Assembly (NCBI GenBank): GCA_902778995.1
Contig: CACYZW010000001.1
Location: 1 to 64,000, forward strand
From: an uncultured Eubacteriales bacterium
GTDB lineage: Bacteria; Bacillota; Clostridia; Christensenellales; Aristaeellaceae
Reading direction: 5' to 3'
DNA length: 64,000 bases
Shown here: positions 8,825 through 17,358 of the stretch, piece by piece
Layout of the letters: each line of letters starts with the position of its first letter
Numbering within the stretch: the first letter of the stretch is position 1
Position numbers and translations under genes: made by a program
Notes under the pieces: model-generated
What the model was told of the DNA's origin: nothing
Databases searched by the model: none
The model's input: the letters and a program-made list of their open reading frames with translations, nothing else

Positions 8825-10360
8825 TCAATACCCCAGCTCCGCGCTCTTGTCGTAAACGGGCTTGAGGGCGTGATACAGCATTTCGTAGATCTGGAAGGTC
8901 TTTTCGTAGGCGGGCTGGTTTTCGGGATTGGGGAGGGTCTCGGTCTCGGCCTTGATGACCTTGACGGCCTCGCCCAGGTTCTCCCAGACGCCCGCGCCGA
9001 CGCCGGCGACCATCACCGCGCCGTAGGCGCCGCCCTCGTTGGCCGCGGACATGGTGTACACGGGCAGATTGAAGATGTCCGCCTGCATCTGCCGCCACAG
9101 CTCGCTGACGCTGCCGCCGCCGGAGGTGTAGACCTTCTCATTTTGCGCAAAGTTGCCGAAGATGTCCACCAGCTGCCTGAGGGAATAGGTGACGCCCTCC
9201 ATGACGCTGCGGGTGATGTCGGCCTTCTTCGTGCCCAGGGTCAGGCCGTAGAAGCTGCCGCGGGCGTTGGGATCGGGGTAGGGGCAGCGCTCGCCGGTCA
9301 GGTAGGGGGTGAACACCACGCCGTTCGCGCCGGGCTTGGACAGGCGGGCGACCCTGTTCATCAGGCGGAACACGTTGTGGCCCTCGGCTTTGGCCCGCGC
9401 GGCTTCCTCGCCGCACAGCTCGTCCTTGAACCAGCGATACGCGCCGCCGGCGGTCAGCGTGCAGCCGAAGGCCAGCCACAGGCCGGGCTCGTTGCCGCAG
9501 AACATCTGCAGATCGCCGTTGGGGTTCGGCTCATAGTGATCCAGCGCCATGGAGACGTTGCCGGAGGTGCCGATGACCACGCCGAGGATGCCCTGCTTCA
9601 CCAGGCCCGCGCCGGTGGTCTGTATGACCGCGTCGCCGCCTCCGTAATAGCAGTTCAGGCCTTCGCGCAGCCCGGTGAGCGCGGACACTTCCTTTGTCAC
9701 CGTGCCCGCCAGCTCCGTGGATTCGTGGGCCTCGGGGAAGATGGCCTTGTCAAGGCCGGCGATGGCGATCAGCTCGTCGCTCCAGCGGCGGTTTTTGGTG
9801 TCATAGAAGCCGGTGCCGGAGGCGTCGGACACGTCGATGCCCAGCTTGCCAGTCATCTTGAAGCGGATGTAATCCTTCGGGCAGACGAAGATCTTCATCT
9901 TTTTGAAGTTTTCGGGTTCCTCGTCCCGCAGCCACAGGATCTTGCCGCCGGTGTAGCCGGTGAGCATGCGGTTGTTGGTGTAGCCCAGCAGCTTCTTGAG
10001 CCCGCCGGCCTTTTCGGTGATCCAGTCGCACTGGGCCTGGGTGCGCTGGTCGCACCAGAGGATGGCGGGGCGGATGACTTCGTTGTTCTCGTCCAGGGCC
10101 ACCAGGCCGTGCATCTGACCGGAGTAGCTGATGCCGACGATGTCGGCGGGGTCGGCGGCGGCCTTCTGGAGGATGACCCTCAGGCCGCGCACGACGGCGT
10201 CCCACCAGTCCTGGGGGTTCTGCTCGGCCCAGCCGGGCTTGGGGGTGTACAGCGGGTATTCCTGGGTGGAGGACGCGATGACGGCGCCATCGCTGTCGGC
10301 GATGATGCACTTCGCCCCGGACGTGCCCACGTCCAGGCCGATCAGGTACTTCTTGCTCAT
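8825..10360 (-). CDS. xylB: Xylulokinase (FGGY carbohydrate kinase)
   Basis: A 511-residue FGGY kinase that phosphorylates D-xylulose for entry into the pentose phosphate pathway. GLDVGTSGAK (residues 8-17) is the phosphate loop of the actin-like fold. SGQMHGLV (80-87) is the xylulokinase signature, GGGDAV near 240 carries the catalytic Asp, and EGVTYSLRQ and TSGGGS lie in the C-terminal FGGY-C domain. Its length is typical. AAAGGAAG precedes the ATG. No xylose isomerase or transporter is adjacent, so the gene stands apart from a full xylose operon. The upstream region has AACAAACT, which resembles half of a XylR site, but there is no full operator. Confidence 0.92.
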   Translation of the reverse strand: MSKKYLIGLDVGTSGAKCIIADSDGAVIASSTQEYPLYTPKPGWAEQNPQDWWDAVVRGLRVILQKAAADPADIVGISYSGQMHGLVALDENNEVIRPAILWCDQRTQAQCDWITEKAGGLKKLLGYTNNRMLTGYTGGKILWLRDEEPENFKKMKIFVCPKDYIRFKMTGKLGIDVSDASGTGFYDTKNRRWSDELIAIAGLDKAIFPEAHESTELAGTVTKEVSALTGLREGLNCYYGGGDAVIQTTGAGLVKQGILGVVIGTSGNVSMALDHYEPNPNGDLQMFCGNEPGLWLAFGCTLTAGGAYRWFKDELCGEEAARAKAEGHNVFRLMNRVARLSKPGANGVVFTPYLTGERCPYPDPNARGSFYGLTLGTKKADITRSVMEGVTYSLRQLVDIFGNFAQNEKVYTSGGGSVSELWRQMQADIFNLPVYTMSAANEGGAYGAVMVAGVGAGVWENLGEAVKVIKAETETLPNPENQPAYEKTFQIYEMLYHALKPVYDKSAELGY

Positions 10361-10421
10361 GGGGATCGACTTCCTTTCTGTTTTATATCATTGAGTTTGT
10401 TCAACTGTGTCGGGCATTGTG

Positions 10422-10439
10422 GCGGCGGATGGCCGCCGC
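10422..10439 (-). other. GC-rich hairpin after plsY
   Basis: GCGGCGG/CCGCCGC with a four-base loop lies 15 bases past the plsY stop. There is no U-run, so it may be a weak terminator or an mRNA-stabilising hairpin. Confidence 0.4.
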
Positions 10440-10453
10440 AGTGAAGCATGATG

Positions 10454-11107
10454 TTACTGTTTTTTATTCGTTTTGTCCATTACTTTTTTGGACACCTGCG
10501 AAATTTTGGCAAAGTCCAGCCGGTTTTCCTCGTGCCTGATCAGGCGCTGGATGTTGCCGCGATGGCCGAACAGCGACAGCGCCGAGGCAATGCAGGCCGC
10601 GCCCAGAAACAGCGGGAAGTTCTCCCGGTTCCGCTCCAAAATGGCCACCAGCACCGGAAAGGCCACGGTGGTGATCAGGGAGGCCACGGACATGTAGCGC
10701 GTCAGCGCCACGGCGACGATCTGTATGACAAATTCCCACAGGGCGATCCAGGGATTGATGGCGATGATCAGCCCCAAGGACGTGGCGATGCCCTTGCCGC
10801 CCTTGAAGCCCATAAAGACCGGGAAGTCGTGGCCCAGTATGGCGCAGATGCCCCCGGTCAGCATGCCAAGGTCGCCGCCCAAATGCTTGCCGATCAGGCA
10901 GGCGACATAGCCCTTCAGACAGTCGCAAACCAGCGTCAGCACGCTGGGCAGCCAGCCCAGGGTGCGCAGCACGTTGGTCGTGCCGCTGTTGCCGCTGCCG
11001 TGCTTGCGGATGTCGCCGACGCCGTAGAGCCTGCCGATCAGCACCCCCGAGGGAATGCAGCCGAGCAGATAGCCGATGACGGCGGCGAGGATCGTTTTCC
11101 AGATCAT
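10454..11107 (-). CDS. plsY: Glycerol-3-phosphate acyltransferase PlsY
   Basis: An integral membrane acyltransferase of 217 residues that makes lysophosphatidic acid from acyl-phosphate and glycerol 3-phosphate. The family motifs are GCIPSGVLIGR, HGSGNSGTTNVLRTLG, FKGGKGIATSLG and, near the C-terminus, HRGNIQRLIRHEENRLD. About five or six hydrophobic helices are present. I chose the ATG at 11107, eight bases after GGAGGTGA; an in-frame GTG three codons upstream overlaps that site. It follows der on the same strand after about 130 bases holding an A/G-rich repeat. Confidence 0.94.
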   Translation of the reverse strand: MIWKTILAAVIGYLLGCIPSGVLIGRLYGVGDIRKHGSGNSGTTNVLRTLGWLPSVLTLVCDCLKGYVACLIGKHLGGDLGMLTGGICAILGHDFPVFMGFKGGKGIATSLGLIIAINPWIALWEFVIQIVAVALTRYMSVASLITTVAFPVLVAILERNRENFPLFLGAACIASALSLFGHRGNIQRLIRHEENRLDFAKISQVSKKVMDKTNKKQ

Positions 11108-11234
11108 GCGTATCACCTCCGAATTGACGAATCGACAGCTGAAAAATCAGAATGGCGGTTCAGATCCCTGCGGACTTGTCCGACGCGATATATCCGCGCG
11201 TCAGCGCGAGATTGAAGCATTCAATTCTCCGTTT
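11108..11234 (-). repeat. Intergenic A/G-rich repeat between der and plsY
   Basis: On the minus strand the der stop codon falls inside the repeat AGAATTGAAAACGGAG, followed by another AGAATTGAA. Further on, GAATGGCGGTTCAGATCC on the plus strand (11150-11167) resembles GAATGGCGGTGCAAATCC at 12655-12672. No gene is visible. Confidence 0.5.
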
Positions 11235-12569
11235 TCAATTCTGTTCGTCCTTTTTCTTTCTTTCCCTGAGCACGAACTTCAGCGGGGTGCCCTCAAACCC
11301 GAAGGCCTTGCGGAACTGCTTTTCCAGGTAGCGCTCGTAGGAGAAGTGCATCAGGGTCTGGTCGTTGACGAACATCACGAAGGTCGGCGGCTGCACCGCC
11401 TGCTGGGTGGCGTAGTAGATCTTGAGCCGCCGCCCGGAGGTGGCGGGCGGCTGGAGCGCGGCCTGGGCGTCGGTGAGTATGTCGTTCAGCAGGCCGGTGG
11501 TCACGCGCCGGGTCGATTCCCCGTAGGCGGCGCGCACGGCGTCCAGCACCCGGTTGACCCGCTGGCCCGTCAGCGCCGAGATGAACAGTATCGGGGCGTA
11601 TGCCATGAATTTCAGGTTTTCCCGGACCTCCGCGACGAATTTATCCATCGTCCTGGTGTCCTTCTCCACGGCGTCCCACTTGTTGATGACGATGATGGCG
11701 GCCTTGCCCTTCTCGTCCACATAGCCGGCGATCTTGCTGTCCTGCTCGGTGACGCCCTGGGTGGCGTCGATCAGCAGCAGCGCCACGTCGCAGCGGTCGA
11801 TGGCGGCCAGGGCCCGAACGATGGAGAAACGCTCCAGCGACTGGTATTCGATGGCCCGCTTGCGGCGGATACCGGCGGTGTCGATGATGACAAAGTCCTG
11901 GCCGCCGTCGGTAAAGCGGGTGTCGATGGCGTCCCGGGTGGTGCCGGCGATGTCGGAGACCATCACGCGCTCCTCGCCGAGTATGCGGTTCACCAGGCTG
12001 GACTTTCCCACGTTGGGCTTGCCCACCACGGCGATCTGTATCGCGCCGACGTCCTCCTCCTCGGCGTCCGGGTCGGGGAACAGCTTGCACAGCTCCTCCA
12101 GCAGGTCGCCGAAGTTCAGCAGGTTCACACTGCTCACGCCGATGGGGTCGCCGATGCCCAGGTTGTAGAACTCATAGATGTTGTCCATCGACTTGACGCT
12201 GTCGATCTTATTGACGACCAGCATCACCGGCTTGCCGCTCTTGCGCAGCAGGTCGGCCACGTCCTCGTCGTCGGCGGTCATGCCGGTCTTGCCGTCCACG
12301 AAGAACAGTATCACGTCGCAGGTCTCGATGGCGATTTCCGCCTGGCGGCGCATCTGGGAGAGCAGCGGGTCGTCGGAATTGGGGTCGATGCCGCCGGTGT
12401 CGATCAATGTGAATTTATAATTCTGCCATTCGCAGTCGGCATACACGCGGTCGCGGGTCACCCCGGGGGTGTCCTCCACGATGGCGATGCGTCGGCCCAC
12501 CATCTGGTTGAAGAAGGTGGATTTGCCGACGTTCGGCCTGCCGACGATGGCGACGAGGGGCTTGGACAT
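11235..12569 (-). CDS. der: Ribosome-assembly GTPase Der (EngA)
   Basis: A double-GTPase of 444 residues required for 50S subunit assembly. The first G domain has GRPNVGKST (residues 10-18), DTPG, DTGG and NKID. The second has GKPNVGKSS near 186, DTAGIRRK and NKWD. The C-terminal KH-like domain ends in a basic tail (RERKKKDEQN). AGGAGG precedes the ATG. It lies between the DUF512 gene and plsY, an order often seen in Clostridia. The C-terminal EQN and stop fall at the edge of an AATTGA repeat. Confidence 0.97.
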   Translation of the reverse strand: MSKPLVAIVGRPNVGKSTFFNQMVGRRIAIVEDTPGVTRDRVYADCEWQNYKFTLIDTGGIDPNSDDPLLSQMRRQAEIAIETCDVILFFVDGKTGMTADDEDVADLLRKSGKPVMLVVNKIDSVKSMDNIYEFYNLGIGDPIGVSSVNLLNFGDLLEELCKLFPDPDAEEEDVGAIQIAVVGKPNVGKSSLVNRILGEERVMVSDIAGTTRDAIDTRFTDGGQDFVIIDTAGIRRKRAIEYQSLERFSIVRALAAIDRCDVALLLIDATQGVTEQDSKIAGYVDEKGKAAIIVINKWDAVEKDTRTMDKFVAEVRENLKFMAYAPILFISALTGQRVNRVLDAVRAAYGESTRRVTTGLLNDILTDAQAALQPPATSGRRLKIYYATQQAVQPPTFVMFVNDQTLMHFSYERYLEKQFRKAFGFEGTPLKFVLRERKKKDEQN

Positions 12570-12750
12570 GGTTGTTATCCTCCTGCCGTTAACAATCGTT
12601 TGTAATGAATGGGGAATGGGAAATCAGGAATGGGGAATGGGGAATCAGGAATGGGGAATGGCGGTGCAAATCCTGACGGATTTGTTTGATTACAATGCAG
12701 AGCCAATCCAATATGATTCAGAGAGAAAGCCAGGGACAGACGTCCCTTCA
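12570..12750. repeat. GGGGAATGG repeats forming a long-range inverted repeat
   Basis: Between der and the DUF512 gene, 12603-12663 has repeats of AATCAGGAATGGGG. The complementary motif ATTCCCCATTCCC lies at 12756-12768, inside the end of the DUF512 gene, so the two can pair across about 90 bases. No gene is visible. The element belongs to the A/G-rich repeat family seen after several genes in the window. Confidence 0.6.
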
Positions 12751-14100
12751 CTATTCATTCCCCATTCCCAATTCCTCATTCATCTCCTCGAGCGTTTCGC
12801 TCAGTTTCAATATCGCATCCAAAAGATCCTCCCCCTGCCGTCCCACGGGCACGACGGGCTTGCCGAGGGCATCAATCGCCTGGGGAAGGGTCATATCATC
12901 CAGGAAGAGATTGCCATCCCGAAGCATGACTTCGGTGATCAGTATGGCGTCGCATTCGACACCGGCCATCTGCCGCGTCAGGTCGCCGCCGGTGATCAGG
13001 CCGGAGACGGTGACGGTCGGGCCGAACCAGGTGTTTTCCAGCGCGTATACGGTGATATTCGCCCCGGCCACGGGATAATCCTGCAACATCCGGCGAATAA
13101 ATGGCGCGGCGGACTTGCCGCAGGCGATGGCCAGAGGCCTGCCCCCCGGCGTCGCGCGGCGCTGCGCCTTGGGAAGCTCGTCCCAGGCTTCCCGGTATTC
13201 GGTTTCCAGCAGGCGCAGCAGGCCCACGCCGTCGTCGATCTGCGCGTAACCCTCGTAGGCCTCGTCCGGGGGGATGGGCGCGCCGGCCTGGAGATAGAAC
13301 TCGTCGGAGGGGAACACGAAGCGGGTATCCCGCTCCCGAAGCAGCCTTTCGCGCCAGCGCTCCGCCAGGGCGATCACAGCCTGCGCCTCCGCTTGCGTGT
13401 AGACGCGAAGGGCGGACAGACCCGCCCGATGGCCGGTCAGCCCCACGGGCACCAGGGCCAGCGAGCGCGCCCCCGGCAGCGCGGCCAGGGCGCGGATGGT
13501 CTCGTCCAGGGCGTCGCCGTCGTTGATGCCGGGACACAGCACGCACTGGCAGTGAAACGCTATGCCGCCGTCGGACAGCCTCTTGAGCTGATTCATCAGC
13601 CGCCTTGCCCGGGGCGTGCCCAGCAGGTGGGCGCGCAGATCGGGGTCCGTCGCGTGCACTGAAATATACAGCGGCGAGCAGTGGCGCTCGATAATCCGGT
13701 CGAGCTCGGTGTCGGAGACGTTGGTCAGGGTCACATAATTGCCCATCATCAGGCTCATGCGCCAGTCGTCGTCCTTGACCCGCATGCTCTGGCGGGCATC
13801 GGCGGGCAGCTGATCCACGAAGCAGAACAGGCATTTGTTGCAGCACAGCCGCGTTCCGGACATCATCGGCGTCTCGAAATTCAGGCCCAGGGGGACGTAT
13901 TCGCCCTTGCGGAGGGCGAAGTCCAGCGGCACGCCCTCGCGCATCACCTGGACCGTCAGGCGGCATTGGGCGGTCAGCGCCTGGTAGTCGATGAAGTCGA
14001 TAACGGTGACGCCGCCGATCCGGGTCAACCGGTCGCCGGGGCGTATGCCGGCGCGGGCGGCAGGACTGTGGGGATCTACCGAGACGATGAGGTGGGACAT
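12751..14100 (-). CDS. DUF512 radical-SAM-like protein with PDZ domain
   Basis: A protein of 449 residues. An N-terminal PDZ-like module (about 1-60, with ARAGIRPGDRLTRIGG) is followed by a radical-SAM-type cysteine set C86-x3-C90-x2-C93 (CCNKCLFCF) and the DUF512 domain, with FVFPSDEFYLQAG and the C-terminal VSGLITGGDL. The family is common in Clostridia and Cyanobacteria beside der; its substrate is unknown to me. GGAGGCAGCC precedes the ATG, and a good promoter lies at 14134-14162. The last residues, NEELGMGNE, are encoded by the GGGGAATG intergenic repeat, so they look like an extension added by repeat insertion. Confidence 0.88.
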   Translation of the reverse strand: MSHLIVSVDPHSPAARAGIRPGDRLTRIGGVTVIDFIDYQALTAQCRLTVQVMREGVPLDFALRKGEYVPLGLNFETPMMSGTRLCCNKCLFCFVDQLPADARQSMRVKDDDWRMSLMMGNYVTLTNVSDTELDRIIERHCSPLYISVHATDPDLRAHLLGTPRARRLMNQLKRLSDGGIAFHCQCVLCPGINDGDALDETIRALAALPGARSLALVPVGLTGHRAGLSALRVYTQAEAQAVIALAERWRERLLRERDTRFVFPSDEFYLQAGAPIPPDEAYEGYAQIDDGVGLLRLLETEYREAWDELPKAQRRATPGGRPLAIACGKSAAPFIRRMLQDYPVAGANITVYALENTWFGPTVTVSGLITGGDLTRQMAGVECDAILITEVMLRDGNLFLDDMTLPQAIDALGKPVVPVGRQGEDLLDAILKLSETLEEMNEELGMGNE

Positions 14101-14133
14101 GGCTGCCTCCGTTTACAAACTTTTCCAATATCT

Positions 14134-14162
14134 ATTATGCCTTATTTTTGTCGTTTCGTCAA
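14134..14162 (-). promoter_or_regulatory. Sigma-A promoter for the DUF512-der-plsY run
   Basis: On the minus strand TTGACG (14157-14162) and CATAAT (14134-14139) are 17 bases apart, 34 bases before the DUF512 start. Confidence 0.65.
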
Positions 14163-14228
14163 TGGCAAATGCACGTATAGAGGCAATGAATAATCGCATA
14201 ATAATGGTTAATATTAACTGAAAGCCCC

Positions 14229-14257
14229 TTGTCAAAAGTGGGTAAATCGTTTATAAT
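14229..14257 (+). promoter_or_regulatory. Sigma-A promoter for ppdK
   Basis: TTGTCA (14229-14234) and TATAAT (14252-14257) are 17 bases apart, 58 bases before ppdK. Confidence 0.75.
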
Positions 14258-14315
14258 GAAAGGACACAAAGGGTTAACATTGGGATTAATATAAGATTCG
14301 GGAGGATGAACAATC

Positions 14316-16916
14316 ATGCATAAGTATGTTTACCTTTTCAGCGAAGGTAACGCCACCATGAGGAATCTGCTGGGCGGCAAGGGCGCCAACCTGGCGGAGA
14401 TGACCTCGCTGGGCATGCCCGTGCCCCAGGGCTTCACCATTACCACCGAGGCTTGCACCCGTTATTATGAGGACGGCAAGACCATCGGCGCCGACATTCA
14501 GAAGCAGATCGACGAGGCCCTGGCCAAGATCGAAGCGATCAACGAAAAGAAATTCGGCGACGCCAGGAACCCGTTGCTGGTGTCCGTGCGCTCCGGCGCG
14601 CGCGCTTCCATGCCCGGCATGATGGATACCATCCTGAACCTGGGCATCAACGACGAGGTTGCCGCCGGTCTGATCGCCGGCAATCCTGACCCCAAGTTTG
14701 AACGCTTCGTGTACGATTCCTATCGTCGCTTCATCCAGATGTTCTCCGATGTCGTTATGGAGATCCCCAAGAAGACCTTTGAAGTGATCATCGACGAGGT
14801 CAAGGAAGCCAAGGGCGTCAAGAACGACATCGACCTGGACGTCAACGACATGAAGGAGCTGGTCGCCCGCTTCAAGGCCTATTACAAGGCGCAGAAGGGC
14901 GAGGACTTCCCCAGCGATCCCTATTTGCAGATGATGGAGGCCGTCAAGGCCGTGTTCCGCAGCTGGGATAACCCCCGCGCCAACGTCTATCGCCGCATGA
15001 ACGACATCCCCTATTCCTGGGGCACTGCCGTCAACGTGATGCCCATGGTGTTCGGCAACCTGAACAACCAGTCCGGCACCGGCGGCGAAAAGAAGCTGTT
15101 CGGCGAATATCTGATCAACGCCCAGGGCGAGGACGTCGTGGCCGGCATCCGCACCCCCAGCAAGATCGAGCAGCTCAAGGAAGAGATGCCTGCGGTCTAC
15201 GAGCAGTTCCAGAAGATCGCCACCAATCTGGAAAATCACTACAAGGATATGCAGGACATGGAGTACACCATCGAGAATGGCAAGCTCTACATGCTGCAAA
15301 CCCGCAACGGCAAGCGCACCGCCGCCGCCGCCCTGAAGATCGCCGTCGATCTGGTGGACGAGGGCATGATTACCCAGCGCGAGGCCGTGATGCGCGTGGA
15401 GCCCAAGCAGCTGGATTCTCTGCTGCATCCCACCTTCAACGCCAAGGCGCTGAAGAAGGCGACCCCCATCGGCGAGGGCCTTGCGGCCTCTCCCGGCGCG
15501 GCCTGCGGACAGATCGTCTTCTCCGCCGAGGACGCCAAGCGCTGGGCTGAGCACGGCCATCGGGTGGTGCTGGTGCGCCTGGAGACCAGCCCCGAGGATA
15601 TCGAGGGCATGGTGGCCTCCCAGGGCATCCTGACGGTGCGCGGCGGCATGACCTCCCACGCGGCGGTCGTGGCCCGCGGCATGGGCACCTGCTGCGTCTC
15701 CGGCTGCTCCGAGATCAAGATGCGCGAGAACGAGTTCGAGCTGGGCGGCAGGGTGTTCAAGGAGGGCGACTGGATCTCCGTGGACGGCTCCACCGGCAAG
15801 ATCTACGGCGAAGCGATTCCCACCGCCGAGGCGACCATATCCGGCGACTTCGGTCGGTTTATGGCCTGGGCGGACGCCGAGCGCAAGCTGGCCATCCGCA
15901 CCAACGCCGACAACCCCCGCGACGCCATGCAGGCGGTGAAGTTCGGCGCGGAGGGCATCGGCCTGTGCCGTACCGAGCACATGTTCTTCGAGGGCGACCG
16001 CATCAAGGCCGTGCGCGAGATGATCGTGGCCAAGGACGTGGAATCCCGCAAGAAGGCGCTGGCCAAGCTGCGCCCCTATCAGCAGGGCGACTTTGAAGCC
16101 ATGTACGAGGTTCTGCAGGGCCGTCCGATGACCGTCCGCTACCTCGATCCGCCGCTGCACGAGTTCCTGCCCAGCAAGGACGAGGAAATCGCCGAGCTGG
16201 CCGAGGAATTGAAGATTTCCGTCGACGAATTGAAGGAGACGGTTTCCTCGCTGCACGAGTTCAACCCGATGATGGGCCATCGCGGCTGCCGTCTGGCCGT
16301 CACCTATCCTGAGATCGCCGAGATGCAGACCGAGGCCGTCATCTCCGCCGCCATCAACGTGAATCGCAAGCATCCCGAGTACAATATCGTGCCCGAGATC
16401 ATGATCCCGCTGGTGGGCGAGGTCAAGGAGCTCAAGTTCGTCAAGGACGTGGTGGTCGAGACCGCGGACCGCCTGATCAAGGAAGCCGGCGTGGACATGA
16501 AGTACCATGTGGGCACCATGATCGAGATTCCGCGCGCGGCTGTCACCGCCGGCGAAATCGCCAAGGAGGCCGAATTCTTCTCCTTTGGCACCAACGACCT
16601 GACCCAGATGACCTTCGGCTTCAGCCGCGACGACGCAGCCAAGTTCCTGGGCGCGTACTACGAGCACAAGATCTACGAGTTCGATCCCTTTGCCAAGCTG
16701 GACCAGACCGGAGTCGGCGCGCTGGTGAGGATGGCTGCCGAGCAGGGCCGCAAGACCCGCCCCGAAATCCACCTGGGCATCTGCGGCGAGCACGGCGGCG
16801 ACCCGTCGTCCATCGAGTTCTGCCACAGGATCGGCCTGGACTATGTGTCCTGCTCGCCGTTCCGCGTGCCCATCGCCCGCCTTGCCGCCGCGCAGGCTGC
16901 AATTCAGAACAGCTGA
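14316..16916 (+). CDS. ppdK: Pyruvate, phosphate dikinase
   Basis: A cytoplasmic enzyme of 866 residues that interconverts pyruvate, ATP and phosphate with PEP, AMP and pyrophosphate. The N-terminal nucleotide-binding domain has GGKGANLAEM (20-29) and VSVRSGARASMPGMMDT. The swivelling domain has the phospho-accepting His in GGMTSHAAVVARGMG near residue 447. The C-terminal PEP domain has CGEHGGDP near 822. Length and motifs match the family. GGGAGG lies ten bases before the ATG. It is a single-gene unit with its own promoter and terminator, consistent with PPi-linked glycolysis or gluconeogenesis in an anaerobe. Confidence 0.97.
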   Translation: MHKYVYLFSEGNATMRNLLGGKGANLAEMTSLGMPVPQGFTITTEACTRYYEDGKTIGADIQKQIDEALAKIEAINEKKFGDARNPLLVSVRSGARASMPGMMDTILNLGINDEVAAGLIAGNPDPKFERFVYDSYRRFIQMFSDVVMEIPKKTFEVIIDEVKEAKGVKNDIDLDVNDMKELVARFKAYYKAQKGEDFPSDPYLQMMEAVKAVFRSWDNPRANVYRRMNDIPYSWGTAVNVMPMVFGNLNNQSGTGGEKKLFGEYLINAQGEDVVAGIRTPSKIEQLKEEMPAVYEQFQKIATNLENHYKDMQDMEYTIENGKLYMLQTRNGKRTAAAALKIAVDLVDEGMITQREAVMRVEPKQLDSLLHPTFNAKALKKATPIGEGLAASPGAACGQIVFSAEDAKRWAEHGHRVVLVRLETSPEDIEGMVASQGILTVRGGMTSHAAVVARGMGTCCVSGCSEIKMRENEFELGGRVFKEGDWISVDGSTGKIYGEAIPTAEATISGDFGRFMAWADAERKLAIRTNADNPRDAMQAVKFGAEGIGLCRTEHMFFEGDRIKAVREMIVAKDVESRKKALAKLRPYQQGDFEAMYEVLQGRPMTVRYLDPPLHEFLPSKDEEIAELAEELKISVDELKETVSSLHEFNPMMGHRGCRLAVTYPEIAEMQTEAVISAAINVNRKHPEYNIVPEIMIPLVGEVKELKFVKDVVVETADRLIKEAGVDMKYHVGTMIEIPRAAVTAGEIAKEAEFFSFGTNDLTQMTFGFSRDDAAKFLGAYYEHKIYEFDPFAKLDQTGVGALVRMAAEQGRKTRPEIHLGICGEHGGDPSSIEFCHRIGLDYVSCSPFRVPIARLAAAQAAIQNS

Positions 16917-16959
16917 CAGAAGAAAACAGAATTAAGTCGATTTTATAGATGACAGCCGG

Positions 16960-16999
16960 TCCGGCCCCATTATAAGTGAGCCGGGCCGGATTTATATTT
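16960..16999 (+). terminator. Terminator after ppdK
   Basis: The stem TCCGGCCC (16960-16967) / GGGCCGGA (16983-16990) with a 15-base loop is followed by TTTATATTT. Confidence 0.75.
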
Positions 17000-17000
17000 G

Positions 17001-17220
17001 AACCTGCTCAGGGTATTTCAAAACCGGCATCCCGCAGGCAGGTATGCCATAAATGAAGACAAGGTCGATTGCAGCGGCGGCTGACAGCCGCCGCTGGGGC
17101 GACAAGCTGCCGGCGATACAGCGGTTGCACCATGACGATACCCGTTTTGCGAAAGAGCGGCATATTTGAATATGGCAAACATTTCTACACCAATTTTTCT
17201 TATTTATAGCGTTTGAGATG
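17001..17220. other. Intergenic region with a GC-rich hairpin
   Basis: No convincing gene lies between ppdK and the promoter at 17221. A perfect 11-bp stem (17072-17082 / 17086-17096, CAGCGGCGGCT with loop GAC) shares its left arm and its ATTG flank with a hairpin at 33166-33192. A minus-strand frame across this region reads with no family match or start signal and was not called. Confidence 0.5.
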
Positions 17221-17249
17221 TTGACATCGGAATATTGTAATGTTATTAT
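17221..17249 (+). promoter_or_regulatory. Sigma-A promoter for the surface/transport locus
   Basis: TTGACA (17221-17226) and TATTAT (17244-17249) are 17 bases apart. They lie about 110 bases before the large repeat protein, leaving a long leader. Confidence 0.7.
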
Positions 17250-17358
17250 TAAATTTGGCTGGAGTGCATCTTTTTCTTCGGTCAGGCGGTCTAAAAAAAT
17301 GTATTGGACGGAACGGTACCCGCATCGCTCAATATTCTTGAAAAGGAGCATACGTACA

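Noticed and set aside
10381..10410. XylR operator at xylB
   Set aside because: Only one AACAAACT-like half-site is visible; the second half and a xylR gene are missing.
16992..17351. A 119-codon minus-strand frame after ppdK
   Set aside because: No ribosome site, no recognisable domain, and it overlaps the promoter and leader of the repeat protein.
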